This document shows positions 19,093-28,147 of a stretch of DNA of 64,000 nucleotides, in pieces. Each line of letters starts with the position of its first letter. Within the stretch, counting starts at the first letter, position 1. A program made the translations under genes and the position numbers. Source of the DNA: Natronorubrum daqingense (GTDB lineage: Archaea; Halobacteriota; Halobacteria; Halobacteriales; Natrialbaceae); assembly GCF_001971705.1 (NCBI RefSeq), contig NZ_CP019327.1:248001-312000 (forward strand). Direction: 5' to 3'. The notes below the pieces were generated by a model. The model was given only the letters and a program-made list of their open reading frames with translations, did not search any database and was not told the origin of the DNA.

Positions 19093-20709
19093 ATGAGCCG
19101 CGCACGAAACGCACTCAGCCAATTCATCGACGAATTGGATTACGTCGTCTTCAGCGCCGGGTTCGTCGTCACGGCACTCGCAGTAGTCGTCTTCGCGTTT
19201 CGAGACGATGTGGCTGCGGCCCACATGGAGAACGCGAACGAGTTCCTGCAGGCGAACTTCGGCTGGGCGTACCTACTGGTCATGTTCGCCCTGATCGTCT
19301 TCGTCGGCTTTTTGATCTTCAGTCCGTGGGGGAACATCACCCTCGGAAAGGACGACGAGGAACCGGCGTTTAGCTTCCCCGCGTACTTCGCAATGTTGTA
19401 CTCGGCGGGAATCGCCGCCGGCGTCGTCTTCTGGGGACCAGCGGAGGCGATTTTCCACTACGACGCCGTCTCGCCGTTCGTCGACGCGGAGGCCGGGTCA
19501 CCCGAGGCCGCCGTCGGCGCCGTCCAGTACACCTTCTTCCACTGGGGAATCTCCGCGTGGACGGCCTACGTCGTGTTGGGCATCCCGATCGCGTACTACG
19601 CCCACCGATACGACGCGCCGATGCGCATCTCGACGATCCTCCTCCCCTGGCTCGGTGAGGACAACCTCGAGCGCCCGATCGCGAAGGCCGTCGACGTCCT
19701 CGCCGTGTTCGCGACGATCGGCGGCGTCGCGGCGACGCTCGGTTTCGTCGGCGACCAGTTTCTGACCGGCATCGAGTGGACGACCGGGACCGCCGTCGGC
19801 GACGGAGGGACGGTGCTCGTCATCACCGGACTGACCGTCGCGTTTACGATTTCCGTCGCGCTCGGGGTTCGAAAGGGAATCCGCCGGATCGCGTACTTCA
19901 ACCTCGCGCTGTTCGCGGTGTTGTTGCTCGCGACCTTCGTGCTCGGACCGACGCGGTTCATCATGGCGCTCGGAACGGAGGCCCTCGGCGGCTACATCAA
20001 CGACTTCATCACGATGAGTTTCTACACCGGTGCCGACGCCGCCGAGAGTTCCGCCGTCTCCGGCTGGGTCGGCGACTGGACGATTTTCTACTGGGCCTGG
20101 TGGTTCTCGTGGTCGCCCTTCGTCGGCCTGTTCATCGCCCGCATTTCGCGGGGACGGACCGTCCGTCAGGTCGCCGTCACCGGCGTTCTCGCCTCGACGA
20201 GCATTACGATCCCGTGGTTCGCGACGATGGGTGGCTCGGCCATCTTCCTCCAGCAAAACGGTGAGGCCGACATCCTCGGCGCGACCGACGTCTACGCTGA
20301 GGCCGGCGCGGGCTACCCGCTGTTCGAAGCGCTTCCACTCGGTGGCGTCCTGACCGTCATGTTCCTCCTGCTGGTGACGACGTTCTTCATCACCTCCGCC
20401 GACTCCTCGACGCTCGCCCTCGGCATGCTGACCACCGGCGGCGAGGAAGAGCCCTCGACGATCAACCGAGTCATCTGGGGCTTTCTCATCGGTGCGCTGG
20501 CCTCGCTGTTGATGGTCGTCGGCGGCGTCGACGCGTTGCAGGCGGCCGCCATCATCACCGGCGGCCCGTTCGCCATCGTCACCCTGATCGCGGTCGCCTC
20601 GATGGTGCTCGCGTTCGGGAACCGAAACGCCATCTTCCTCCGGGAGGAAGACGATATCTCCGTACCTGGCTCGGACTCGTCCGTTGAGGACTCCGTCGCG
20701 GACGACTGA
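19093..20709 (+). CDS. BCCT-family betaine/choline/carnitine transporter
   Basis: The 538-residue membrane protein has twelve predicted helices. Hallmarks are LYSAGIAAGVVFWGPAE, VQYTFFHWGISAWTAY and the signature FYWAWWFSWSPFVGLFIARISRGRTVR. The family imports compatible solutes with sodium or protons, useful for osmotic balance. The aromatic-box region is visible, but the substrate cannot be set. It begins at the ATG at 19093 after a long upstream gap, and no regulator gene is adjacent. Confidence 0.94.
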   Translation: MSRARNALSQFIDELDYVVFSAGFVVTALAVVVFAFRDDVAAAHMENANEFLQANFGWAYLLVMFALIVFVGFLIFSPWGNITLGKDDEEPAFSFPAYFAMLYSAGIAAGVVFWGPAEAIFHYDAVSPFVDAEAGSPEAAVGAVQYTFFHWGISAWTAYVVLGIPIAYYAHRYDAPMRISTILLPWLGEDNLERPIAKAVDVLAVFATIGGVAATLGFVGDQFLTGIEWTTGTAVGDGGTVLVITGLTVAFTISVALGVRKGIRRIAYFNLALFAVLLLATFVLGPTRFIMALGTEALGGYINDFITMSFYTGADAAESSAVSGWVGDWTIFYWAWWFSWSPFVGLFIARISRGRTVRQVAVTGVLASTSITIPWFATMGGSAIFLQQNGEADILGATDVYAEAGAGYPLFEALPLGGVLTVMFLLLVTTFFITSADSSTLALGMLTTGGEEEPSTINRVIWGFLIGALASLLMVVGGVDALQAAAIITGGPFAIVTLIAVASMVLAFGNRNAIFLREEDDISVPGSDSSVEDSVADD

Positions 20710-20875
20710 GATGGGCGGTAGCGAGTAATTGCTCTGTTTTCGAACTCGAGAGTGCGTCCTCAGAGGCACCGAGTGAGCACGTAACCGGATTTGCGCCCGT
20801 GTAGCGATACTCGCTCTCTCTTTTTCTGTGGAGTGATCAGTAGGTATTTTGTCACTCGAGCGAAAGCCACGGTCG

Positions 20876-21013
20876 ATGGTGACCGAACTGCTACTCAGTT
20901 ACACCACGCTGGCGGTACTCCTCGGATTTTGTGCCGTCGTGTTCGCATCGTACCTCGGCACAATGCTCGCTCTCCGGGAGTTTCACGACTCCGATCCCGA
21001 GAATTCATCGTAA
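20876..21013 (+). CDS. Possible 45-residue single-helix membrane protein
   Basis: An ATG at 20876 opens a frame of 45 residues ending at TAA 21011-21013. It has one membrane helix (LAVLLGFCAVVFASYLGTMLA) with a short polar N-terminus and an acidic tail (REFHDSDPENSS). A TATA-like GTAGGTATTTTG lies about 25 bp upstream. Haloarchaea have many such small proteins. No family is recognised and it could be chance, but the hydrophobic/acidic layout is protein-like. Confidence 0.45.
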   Translation: MVTELLLSYTTLAVLLGFCAVVFASYLGTMLALREFHDSDPENSS

Positions 21014-21107
21014 CGTCACCTCGGCCGAGACCGCCAGGGAGGTGAACTCGTCGGGTCGGTGGGTTGGCACTCGAGTCACGGCGCGACTCGTCGACGCCGT
21101 TGGATGG

Positions 21108-22052
21108 CTACTCGTCGACGCTGCCGGACGACTGTAACAACTCGGCGGTCAGGTACTCGAGGAATTTGTCGGGATGTTCGGCGTGTGGGAGCTGGGTGGC
21201 GTAGTCGATGACGACGAGGTCGAGGTCCGCAGCCTCGGCGAGGTCGCGCCCGTCGGCCAATGGAACGAGTTCGGCGTCTCGGCCCCAGACGAGCGTCGTC
21301 GGGGTCTCGAGTGCGGCCAGCTCCGTCGCGAGGTCGAACTCCGGGTCGAGCGTTCCGGACGCGAACGACGCAGGAGCGTAGCGAGCGCCGGATTGGTGGG
21401 CGCTTTTCCAGGCGTACTCGACTTCTCGCTCGTCGATGCGGGAGGAATCGTAGTAGCCGTCGCGATCGTAGAAGTAGCGAATCGAGGGTTTGCTCGCGAG
21501 TACGTTAAAGAGCGTCGTCCCGACGACCGGTGTCCGGAGGAGGGTGCGAACCCACGGTCGCTCCTCGCCCGTCTCGGCGGTCGGGCCGACCAGGACGAGT
21601 TGCTCGATATCGGTCTCGCCTGCCGCGTCGGCGGCGAACGCCCCGGTCAACGAGGAGGCGACGACGATCGGGTCGTCGGTGACGTCGTCGACGAAATCGC
21701 GGACAAACTCGGCGTATAGCGTCGCGGAGTAGACCAACGGCGGCCGTTCGGAGCGGCCAAATCCGGGGAGGTCGACCGCGAAGACGCGGTACTCCTCGGC
21801 CAGTCGCTCGACGATCGGCTCGAACTCGTGGCTGCTCGAGCCGGCGTAGATCCCGTGCAAGAGGAGCAAATGTGGATCGTTCGGGTCGCCGGCGACAGTG
21901 TAGCTGGTCTCGATCCCTCGCCAACGATAGGTTCGTTCGATCCCGACGAGCGGGTTCTCGAGGCCGTCCGCACGGTGTTTGAGGAGTCGGTTTCCGACCA
22001 CGGCCGCGCCGACGGTGCCAAGCGCTCCACCGAGTAGTGTGCGGAGTCTCAT
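21108..22052 (-). CDS. Alpha/beta hydrolase
   Basis: The 314-residue protein has the oxyanion-loop segment LLLLHGIYAGSSSHEFEPI and AVDLPGFGRSERPP, with a nucleophile elbow VVASSLTGAFAA in which Ala replaces the usual first Gly and Thr the second. The likely Ser is the second of the pair. Asp in VWGRDAELVPL and His in QLPHAEHPDKF complete the triad. The N-terminus has a hydrophobic stretch (LLGGALGTVGAAVVG), so it may be membrane-anchored. The substrate is unknown. Confidence 0.88.
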   Translation of the reverse strand: MRLRTLLGGALGTVGAAVVGNRLLKHRADGLENPLVGIERTYRWRGIETSYTVAGDPNDPHLLLLHGIYAGSSSHEFEPIVERLAEEYRVFAVDLPGFGRSERPPLVYSATLYAEFVRDFVDDVTDDPIVVASSLTGAFAADAAGETDIEQLVLVGPTAETGEERPWVRTLLRTPVVGTTLFNVLASKPSIRYFYDRDGYYDSSRIDEREVEYAWKSAHQSGARYAPASFASGTLDPEFDLATELAALETPTTLVWGRDAELVPLADGRDLAEAADLDLVVIDYATQLPHAEHPDKFLEYLTAELLQSSGSVDE

Positions 22053-22136
22053 ATCCGACCGTTCACCATCGATGCTCTTAGGCCTGCGGTTGGCAATCAG
22101 CCCACGTCTACGGCGAGTGTCACTGCTGGGCAGCGC

Positions 22137-23207
22137 TCACTCGGTCTCGAGTTCCTCGAGACAGGCGTCGACGGGTGCCAGTACCTCGCCGGCGATGGCG
22201 TAGGGATCGGTCTCGCCGGTTCGGACGCGCTCTGCGAGCGCGTCGATCCCGCCGCTGTCGGCGAGTTCCTCCTCGAGCATCGCGTGGATGTCCTCGCGGA
22301 GGAGCGTGCGGATCTCCTCGGCGTAGCGCTGGCGGACCTGTTCGGCGTGTTCGCCGGAGTCGTGGAGGTACGTCCGGTGATCGTGAAACGCCTCGAGTAG
22401 CGTTTCGATTCCCTCGCCGCTCGTCGCGACGGTTTCGACGATGGGAGTGGTCCAGCCCGCGTCGGATTCGTCTTCGACAGACTCGCCGTCCCAGTCGTCG
22501 TGGGCGTCGATGACCTCCTGGCTGTGGTGACCGTCGCCTCCGCCGGCGGCGAAGCCGCTCTCGTTGCCCAGTTGGATCATGTCTCGCAGCTCCTGGACTG
22601 TTCGGTCGGCACCGTCGCGGTCGGCTTTGTTGACGACGAACACGTCCGCGATCTCGAGGATACCGGCTTTCAGCGTCTGAATCTCGTCGCCGGAACCTGG
22701 CGGGACGAGCACGGCGACGGTGTCTGCCGTGCGGACGATGTCGATCTCGTTCTGGCCCGCGCCGACGGTCTCGATGATGATCTTGTCCTTGCCGAAGGCG
22801 TCCATGGCTTTGACAGCGTCCGCGGTCGCCGTCGAGAGCCCGCCCAGGGTGCCGCGGGCGCTCATCGAACGGACGAAGACGTCCATGTCGCCGACGGTCG
22901 AGGCCATCCGAATGCGATCACCGAGAACGGCCCCGCCGGTGAACGGCGAGGAGGGATCGATGGCGATCACGCCCACCGTCTCCCCGCGCTCGCGGTAGGT
23001 TTCCGCGAGTTTGTCGACCAACGTCGACTTTCCTGCGCCCGGACTGCCAGTGATGCCGATGACGTCAGCCTCGCCCGTGTGCGCGTAGAGTTCCGAGACG
23101 AGGTCTCGGTAGCCCGGCGAGCGGTTCTCGATCTTCGAGATGACGCGAGCTAACGCGCGGTGCTTGCCCTCGAGGAGGTCCTCGAGTACCGTCTCGTCCG
23201 AACTCAT
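22137..23207 (-). CDS. meaB: Methylmalonyl-CoA mutase-associated GTPase MeaB
   Basis: The 356-residue G3E GTPase guards and reloads coenzyme B12 on methylmalonyl-CoA mutase. The P-loop GSPGAGKSTLVDKL, switch segments around VGVIAIDPSSPFTGGAVLGDRIRM, and NKADRDGAD (guanine specificity) are present. An insert of about 40 residues (AAGGGDGHHSQEVIDAHDDWDGE) precedes TPIVETVATSGEGIETLL. It overlaps the B12-binding subunit gene by 4 bp. Confidence 0.94.
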   Translation of the reverse strand: MSSDETVLEDLLEGKHRALARVISKIENRSPGYRDLVSELYAHTGEADVIGITGSPGAGKSTLVDKLAETYRERGETVGVIAIDPSSPFTGGAVLGDRIRMASTVGDMDVFVRSMSARGTLGGLSTATADAVKAMDAFGKDKIIIETVGAGQNEIDIVRTADTVAVLVPPGSGDEIQTLKAGILEIADVFVVNKADRDGADRTVQELRDMIQLGNESGFAAGGGDGHHSQEVIDAHDDWDGESVEDESDAGWTTPIVETVATSGEGIETLLEAFHDHRTYLHDSGEHAEQVRQRYAEEIRTLLREDIHAMLEEELADSGGIDALAERVRTGETDPYAIAGEVLAPVDACLEELETE

Positions 23208-23620
23208 CGCTCGGGTGCGTTCTCGCGGACGAACTCGATCGTCTCCTCGACCGACGTGCCGGGGCCGAAGATCGCAGAAACGCCCTGTTCCTCGAGTTGC
23301 TCGCGGTCTTCGTCGGGGATGACGCCGCCGGCGAGAACGAGGGTGTCGTTCTTCGCGTCGTACTCCGCTAAGCCGTCCATGATCTTGGGAACGAGCGTGT
23401 CGTGGGCACCGGAGAGGATCGAGATGCCGAGAACGTCGACGTCCTCCTGGACGGTTGCCTGGACGATTTCCTCGGGGGCTTTGTGGAGTCCCGAGTAGAT
23501 GACTTCGAACCCGGCGTCACGGAACGCGCGCGCGATGACGTGAGCACCGCGGTCGTGACCGTCGAGGCCGACTTTGGCGACGAGACAGCGGATCGATTCT
23601 TGCTCCTGTTCGCTACTCAT
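23204..23620 (-). CDS. mcmA2: Methylmalonyl-CoA mutase B12-binding (small) subunit
   Basis: The 138-residue protein is a free-standing cobalamin-binding domain with the KVGLDGHDRGAHVIARAFRDAGFEVIYSG motif, in which the His of DxHxxG ligates cobalt. GISILSGAHDT and AGGVIPDEDREQL follow as in the family. Start ATG 23620 is preferred over an upstream start at 23752 that adds 44 atypical residues. The catalytic large subunit is not adjacent, so the mutase genes are split. The 4-bp overlap with meaB suggests coupled translation. Confidence 0.93.
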   Translation of the reverse strand: MSSEQEQESIRCLVAKVGLDGHDRGAHVIARAFRDAGFEVIYSGLHKAPEEIVQATVQEDVDVLGISILSGAHDTLVPKIMDGLAEYDAKNDTLVLAGGVIPDEDREQLEEQGVSAIFGPGTSVEETIEFVRENAPER

Positions 23621-23846
23621 GTCCGGTACTTCCCCAGCCGCCTGTTTGACTTTAACGGAAAATTGTGGTGTTTCGGTTTCCCTCACAGCGGGGTAAGAGC
23701 GGTGACGAAACGGCACCGAGTCGGTGGGTTCGACGATCCAATCGTGGCGCACGCGAGCCGTAATCGGCGTGAACCAAAGGCTAAAGAGCGAAACGACCTA
23801 ACAGTCTGGTAATGACTATCGTTCGTTTACTGCGGAGGGATCTCTC

Positions 23847-24521
23847 GTGGGCGTCGAGATAAAAGAAACCAAAGTGACCGACGCCGAGTTCGAGGAGATG
23901 AAAGGGTTCGTCTTCGAGTACCTCTCGGCCAGCGTCGAGAAAGAAGACGAAGGCGGCCGGATGCGGTGGTACCCGTGGCACTCCGCGGAGTACCGTCACA
24001 ATCACATCCTCAACGTCGTCGATCTCGCCGAAGAGATCGCCTACGAGGAGGGCGCGGACGTCGACGTCACGCGCGTCGCCGCCCTCTTTCACGACGTCGC
24101 CAAACTCGAGGCCGACCAGGAACTCCACGCGGAAGCCGGCGCACGCGTCGCTCGAGAGTACCTCGAGTCGCGTGGGAGCTACCCCGACTCGTTCGTCGAT
24201 CAGGTGTGTCGCTCGATCGAATACCACTCCTACCAGGGTGAGTTGACCGACCTCGACCGCGAGACGCAGTGTCTCGTCGAGGCCGACTTGCTCGACAAAG
24301 TCGGCGCCAACGGCACCGCGCTCATGCTCTTACGCATGGGCTACGAGGCGCGGACGCACATGGACGCCGACGAAATGGTCGATCGCGTCCTCGAGCGCGG
24401 CTACGACGCCGCTTCGCGCGTCCGGAGTGACACCGCGGAGGGAATCGCCCACCGACGACTCAAACGCGTCAAGTGGTTCAGCGAGTGGCTCGAGGACGAG
24501 ATCGCTGGCATTGGCGAGTAG
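23847..24521 (+). CDS. HD-domain phosphohydrolase
   Basis: The 224-residue protein starts with GTG and carries the HD signature: RHNHILNVVDLAEEI (His), ALFHDVAKLE (His-Asp) and YHSYQGEL followed by VEADLLDKVGANGTALML (Asp). Metal-dependent hydrolysis of a phosphorylated nucleotide or similar compound is expected. It is a single-gene unit facing away from the B12 genes. Confidence 0.87.
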   Translation: MGVEIKETKVTDAEFEEMKGFVFEYLSASVEKEDEGGRMRWYPWHSAEYRHNHILNVVDLAEEIAYEEGADVDVTRVAALFHDVAKLEADQELHAEAGARVAREYLESRGSYPDSFVDQVCRSIEYHSYQGELTDLDRETQCLVEADLLDKVGANGTALMLLRMGYEARTHMDADEMVDRVLERGYDAASRVRSDTAEGIAHRRLKRVKWFSEWLEDEIAGIGE

Positions 24522-24580
24522 CGCCGACAGACGAACGCGGTTCGCGTTTTTTCGGCTCCCACCCGCCGTGAGCTGATACC

Positions 24581-25264
24581 TTAGACGAGTTGCAACATGC
24601 CGACGCCGAGAAAGAGCGCGCCGAAGCCGGCGAGCACGGCGGCGCTCGCCGCAGCGACCGCGGGCGCGAGGGCGTCGACGCGCCGACCGATCGCGACCAA
24701 TCCGGCGGGGTAGGTGACGATCCAGATCGCGACGCCCGCGAAGAACCCGGAGAGCAGCGTCGGAGAGCCGGTTTGGACGACCATCGTACCCTCGAGCGAC
24801 TCCCCGACTCCGGGGACGTGCGCGAGGACGTCGAGCGTTCCGGGCTGGAGTAACCCGACGCCGACGGTGAGCCAGAAGCCGAGTTGGTAGGGGTTCGTCA
24901 GCGAGAGCGCGAACGTCTTCTGGAACCCGTTCGAGGCGCCGGGGGAACCGTCCGCCGCGGTGAACGTCGCGGTGTTTCTGGCTTCCTCGAGGGCACCCAG
25001 CGCGAAGTAACACATGAGCACGCCGCCGACGAGGTAGAGGGCCGGCTGGACCGCGGAGGACTGCTCGAGGAGGGTCGCGACGCCGGCCAGCGTGAGGACG
25101 AAAAAGACGATGTCCGCCGTCATCGCACCTAACCCGGCCCGGAAGCCGGCCGCCCAGCCGCGGACGACGCTCTCTTCGGCGATGATGGCGTTCATGGGGC
25201 CCGGCGGGGCGGCGAGCGCGAGGCCGAAGACGACGCCCGCGAGTGCCGTTGCGAGGAGGCTCAC
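24581..25264 (-). CDS. LysE-family amino-acid exporter
   Basis: The 227-residue membrane protein has six helices. The start VSLLATALAGVVFGLALAAPPGPMNAIIAEESVVRG contains the LysE/RhtB PGP motif. SLTNPYQLGFWLTVG matches the second family motif. The GTG start at 25264 was chosen because the upstream part of the frame is not hydrophobic or conserved in character. It probably exports an amino acid or analogue. Confidence 0.88.
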   Translation of the reverse strand: MSLLATALAGVVFGLALAAPPGPMNAIIAEESVVRGWAAGFRAGLGAMTADIVFFVLTLAGVATLLEQSSAVQPALYLVGGVLMCYFALGALEEARNTATFTAADGSPGASNGFQKTFALSLTNPYQLGFWLTVGVGLLQPGTLDVLAHVPGVGESLEGTMVVQTGSPTLLSGFFAGVAIWIVTYPAGLVAIGRRVDALAPAVAAASAAVLAGFGALFLGVGMLQLV

Positions 25265-25334
25265 TGGCGCTGAATGGGGCGCGTTTCGTGAAAAGGCCAC
25301 TGGCTTTGATGTCGTTGGGGCCGTAGCGGACCGT

Positions 25335-26015
25335 ATGGTCGACGTACTCGCAGATGACATCGAACGTTTCGTCCGCACGATCGGGCCGGATCCCGACGAG
25401 ACGCTTCGCGAGATGGACGCCTACGCCGAACGCGAGGGGTTTCCCCACGTCGGACCTGCCGTCGGCGGCGTCCTCAGATTCCTCGCCCGGACGAGCGACG
25501 CCAAACGGATCTTCGAGTTCGGTTCGGGCTACGGCTACTCGGCGTATTGGATGGCCGGGGCGCTGCCTGCAGACGGCGAACTCGTCCTGACCGATGTCGA
25601 TTCGGACGTCCTCGAGCGCGCCCGCGAGTACCTCGAGCGCGGCGGATACGCCGACCTCGCCCGATTCGAACTGGGCGACGCACAGGAGACGATCGAAGCG
25701 TACGACGGCCCCTTCGACGTCGTCCTGATCGACCACCAGAAAGAACGCTACGTCGAGGCGCTCGACGCGGTTCGTCCGAAAGTGCCAGTCGGCGGTGTCG
25801 TCGTCGCGGACAACGCGATCACGGCGTCACCCGTCGACTTCGACGATCTGCGCGCACTCGTCGATTCCGACGGTGGATCGACCGACGCGCTCGACGCGAA
25901 TCCAGAAACTCGCGGTGTCGCCGACTACCTCGAGAAGATCACTGACGATCCGGACTTCGAGACGATTTTGCTGCCGCTGGGAGAAGGAATCGCCGTCAGT
26001 TACCGCGTGTCGTAG
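25335..26015 (+). CDS. O-methyltransferase (class I, SAM-dependent)
   Basis: The 226-residue protein has IFEFGSGYGYSAYWMAGAL (SAM-binding glycine-rich loop), VLTDVDSDVLERAREYLERGG and FDVVLIDHQKERYVEAL, a layout of catechol O-methyltransferase-like enzymes. Catalytic metal ligands probably include the Asp of VLIDHQ and the Asp-Asn of VVADNAI. The ATG at 25335 is used. The substrate is unknown. Its 3' end overlaps the next, converging gene by 16 bp. Confidence 0.87.
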   Translation: MVDVLADDIERFVRTIGPDPDETLREMDAYAEREGFPHVGPAVGGVLRFLARTSDAKRIFEFGSGYGYSAYWMAGALPADGELVLTDVDSDVLERAREYLERGGYADLARFELGDAQETIEAYDGPFDVVLIDHQKERYVEALDAVRPKVPVGGVVVADNAITASPVDFDDLRALVDSDGGSTDALDANPETRGVADYLEKITDDPDFETILLPLGEGIAVSYRVS

Positions 26016-26452
26016 GATTCGCTCTCGAGAACCTTCTCCTCAGGCGCGTCGGCACTGGTCGTCGCGCCGTACTCGCGGAAGCCGAGAAAGGCCGTCGCCG
26101 CACAGGCGGTGAGCAACGTTCCCCAGGTCAGCGCGTCCAACGAGTAGACGTACACCGCGACATTGCCGGGAACGGCCAGGCCGACAGTCTCGAGACCGAC
26201 GAGGTGAAAACTGGTGAGCGAGAGGAACGCGACCCAGAACCCGAGCGCGAGCGTCGCGAGCGTTCGCCGGGAGACTCGAGTCGCGTAACTCGCGACGCCG
26301 TAGACGCCGGCGATGGCGACGGCGGTCGCCGCGAGCGTCGGCGTCACCGTCTCGACGACGCTCCCTGTGGTTCCGGCGGCGGCAAGGCAGATGAACGAGA
26401 CGGCGAGCAACAGTCGGTCAGAGCGAGTGATAGTCGAGAGCACGTCGTGCAC
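26000..26452 (-). CDS. Four-helix membrane protein of unknown function
   Basis: A GTG at 26452 opens a 150-residue frame with four hydrophobic helices (LLLAVSFICLAAAGTTGSVV, LAATAVAIAGVYGVASYA, TLALGFWVAFLSLTSFHLVG, LTWGTLLTACAATAFLGF) and an acidic tail. The upstream portion of the open frame is not conserved-looking, so the shorter form is taken. No family is recognised. It converges with the O-methyltransferase gene. Confidence 0.65.
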   Translation of the reverse strand: MHDVLSTITRSDRLLLAVSFICLAAAGTTGSVVETVTPTLAATAVAIAGVYGVASYATRVSRRTLATLALGFWVAFLSLTSFHLVGLETVGLAVPGNVAVYVYSLDALTWGTLLTACAATAFLGFREYGATTSADAPEEKVLESESYDTR

Positions 26453-26681
26453 CGGTTTGCTGGGACGAGTGGTCGATCGAATATATAACTTTGGCTCTGT
26501 CCCCGATATTGACGCGTTCTGTCGATTTACTCGGTTGTCCGTCGACTCGAGGTCATCTTGTCTTCGAGTCGTGGAGTGGACGTTCTCGCCGACGACTCGA
26601 GCCACGTGTTCTGACGACGATGCGATCGTGTTCAGTCCACATATCGGACCGCATAAGTACGCGAGCGATGTTCGCTGCACA

Positions 26682-27332
26682 ATGAACGACGCCGATCGAG
26701 AGGCCGTCTACGGCCGGAACGAGTACTACTGGGGGACCGAGCCGAACGAACTGGCCAGACGAACGCTCGAGGAGTTTTCGGGTGCGGAGACGCAGTCGGC
26801 GGTGAGCGATACGCAGTGGGGAAGCGAGACGCCGACGGTGATCGATATCGGTGCCGGCGAAGGCCGTGATGCGGTGTTTTTCGCCGAGAACGGGTGGACC
26901 GTGTACGCGATGGATGTCTCACCGAACGGGTTGGCGAAGGCGGAGCGTCTCGCCGAGCGTCGGTCTGTCACCATCGAGACCGTCGAAGCCGACGCGAACG
27001 ACGCACGTCTTCCAGAGATGGTCGACGCGGTCTACTCCGCAGGGACGGTTCAGTACATCCGTCCCGAGAACCGCGAACGACAGTTCCGGCGCTTTCAAGC
27101 CGACACGAAGCCCGGCGGCCTGCACGTGATCTTTGCGTTCGTCGACCACCCCGACGTACCGACGCCCCCGGATTGGACGGATAACGAGTACTTCTACGAA
27201 CCCGGCGAATTGGCGGGCTACTACGAGGAGTGGGACGTTCTCGAGGTCGAATCCGTGATCTTCGACGACGAGTCGGGTGGTGAACCCCACCAACACGCAG
27301 CAGAGATTCTATTCGCACGGAATCGGCCCTGA
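26682..27332 (+). CDS. Class I SAM-dependent methyltransferase (TehB-like)
   Basis: The 216-residue protein has VIDIGAGEGRDAVFFAENGWTVYAMDVSPNGLAKAERLAE, as in TehB/methyltransf_11 proteins, followed by VEADANDARLPEMVDAVYSAGTVQYI. The segment EYYWGTEPNELARRTLEEF at the start is typical of this haloarchaeal group. It could detoxify metalloids such as tellurite or methylate a small molecule. Confidence 0.85.
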   Translation: MNDADREAVYGRNEYYWGTEPNELARRTLEEFSGAETQSAVSDTQWGSETPTVIDIGAGEGRDAVFFAENGWTVYAMDVSPNGLAKAERLAERRSVTIETVEADANDARLPEMVDAVYSAGTVQYIRPENRERQFRRFQADTKPGGLHVIFAFVDHPDVPTPPDWTDNEYFYEPGELAGYYEEWDVLEVESVIFDDESGGEPHQHAAEILFARNRP

Positions 27333-27407
27333 TCAGTTCGGTTTCCCCGCCTGGAGGGTGCCAACTGGTGGCAGAACGCTTTTGTGACAGCCGTCGAACC
27401 TGTTCGT

Positions 27408-28112
27408 ATGGGCAACATTCCCGGCCCGATCAACGCCTCCGACAGCGTCGTGCGTTCCGTTTTCGGAATCGTCCTCGAGGCTCAGACCTACAAGAACGTC
27501 GTCTACCTGTTCTTGGCGTTCCCGTTGGGGTTCATGTACGCGATGTTCGTCTGGTTCGGATTCATTTTCGGGCTCGTCCTCTCGGTGTTCGTCGTCGGGT
27601 TCGGAATTTTGCTCGCGACCGTCTTCGGGACGCGACTCCTCGCCCGCTTCGAGCGCTGGCTCGCGAACGCGTTGCTCTCCCTCGAACTCCGATCCCCGTC
27701 CGACCGACCCCGATCGGGAGGGATCTGGGAGACGACCAAAGGCATGATCGATGCGCCCTCTACCTGGCGAAATCTGGGATTCATGACGCTCAAATTCTGG
27801 TTCGGGTTCGTCGGCTTCCTGCTCGTCGCCTTCCTCGTCAGTTCGATCGAGCTCCTCTTCACCCCGCTTCGCTATCCCACGGCGGTCGAGTTCGGTACCG
27901 TCAACGACCAACCGATCGTCTGGACGATCGAGACGCTCCCCGAGGCGCTCGTCGCCGTCCCAGTCGGCGCGCTCGCGGCGCTGGTGCTCTTGCACGTCTC
28001 GAACGGCGTGGCCTACGTCGCGAAACGAAAGGCGATCGCACTGCTCGGACCCGTTGCATCAAGCGAGGACTCAGACGACGGCTCAGAAGAACCTCACGAA
28101 CCGGCACACTAA
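27408..28112 (+). CDS. Sensor-domain (DUF/PF13796-like) membrane protein
   Basis: The 234-residue protein has four or five helices with YKNVVYLFLAFPLGFMYAMFVW, then GFGILLATVFGTRLLARFERWLANALLSLEL, a pattern of the bacterial and haloarchaeal putative sensor domain. Another segment is WRNLGFMTLKFWFGFVGFLL. There is no kinase or output domain attached, so it would act with a partner or as a stand-alone membrane protein. ATG 27408 is taken. Confidence 0.75.
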   Translation: MGNIPGPINASDSVVRSVFGIVLEAQTYKNVVYLFLAFPLGFMYAMFVWFGFIFGLVLSVFVVGFGILLATVFGTRLLARFERWLANALLSLELRSPSDRPRSGGIWETTKGMIDAPSTWRNLGFMTLKFWFGFVGFLLVAFLVSSIELLFTPLRYPTAVEFGTVNDQPIVWTIETLPEALVAVPVGALAALVLLHVSNGVAYVAKRKAIALLGPVASSEDSDDGSEEPHEPAH

Positions 28113-28147
28113 CCTTCGACAATCGCCGTGCGCATTCGGACGGCGGG

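Noticed and set aside
19498-20769. Long open frame (423 codons) on the strand opposite the BCCT gene
   Set aside because: The opposite frame encodes a clear twelve-helix transporter; this one is Arg/Asp/Glu-rich mirror sequence from GC-rich codons.
28106-28120. 15-bp sequence also found at 18747-18761 (ACACTAACCTTCGAC)
   Set aside because: Two copies after unrelated genes with different flanks are more likely chance or stop-codon context than a repeat family.
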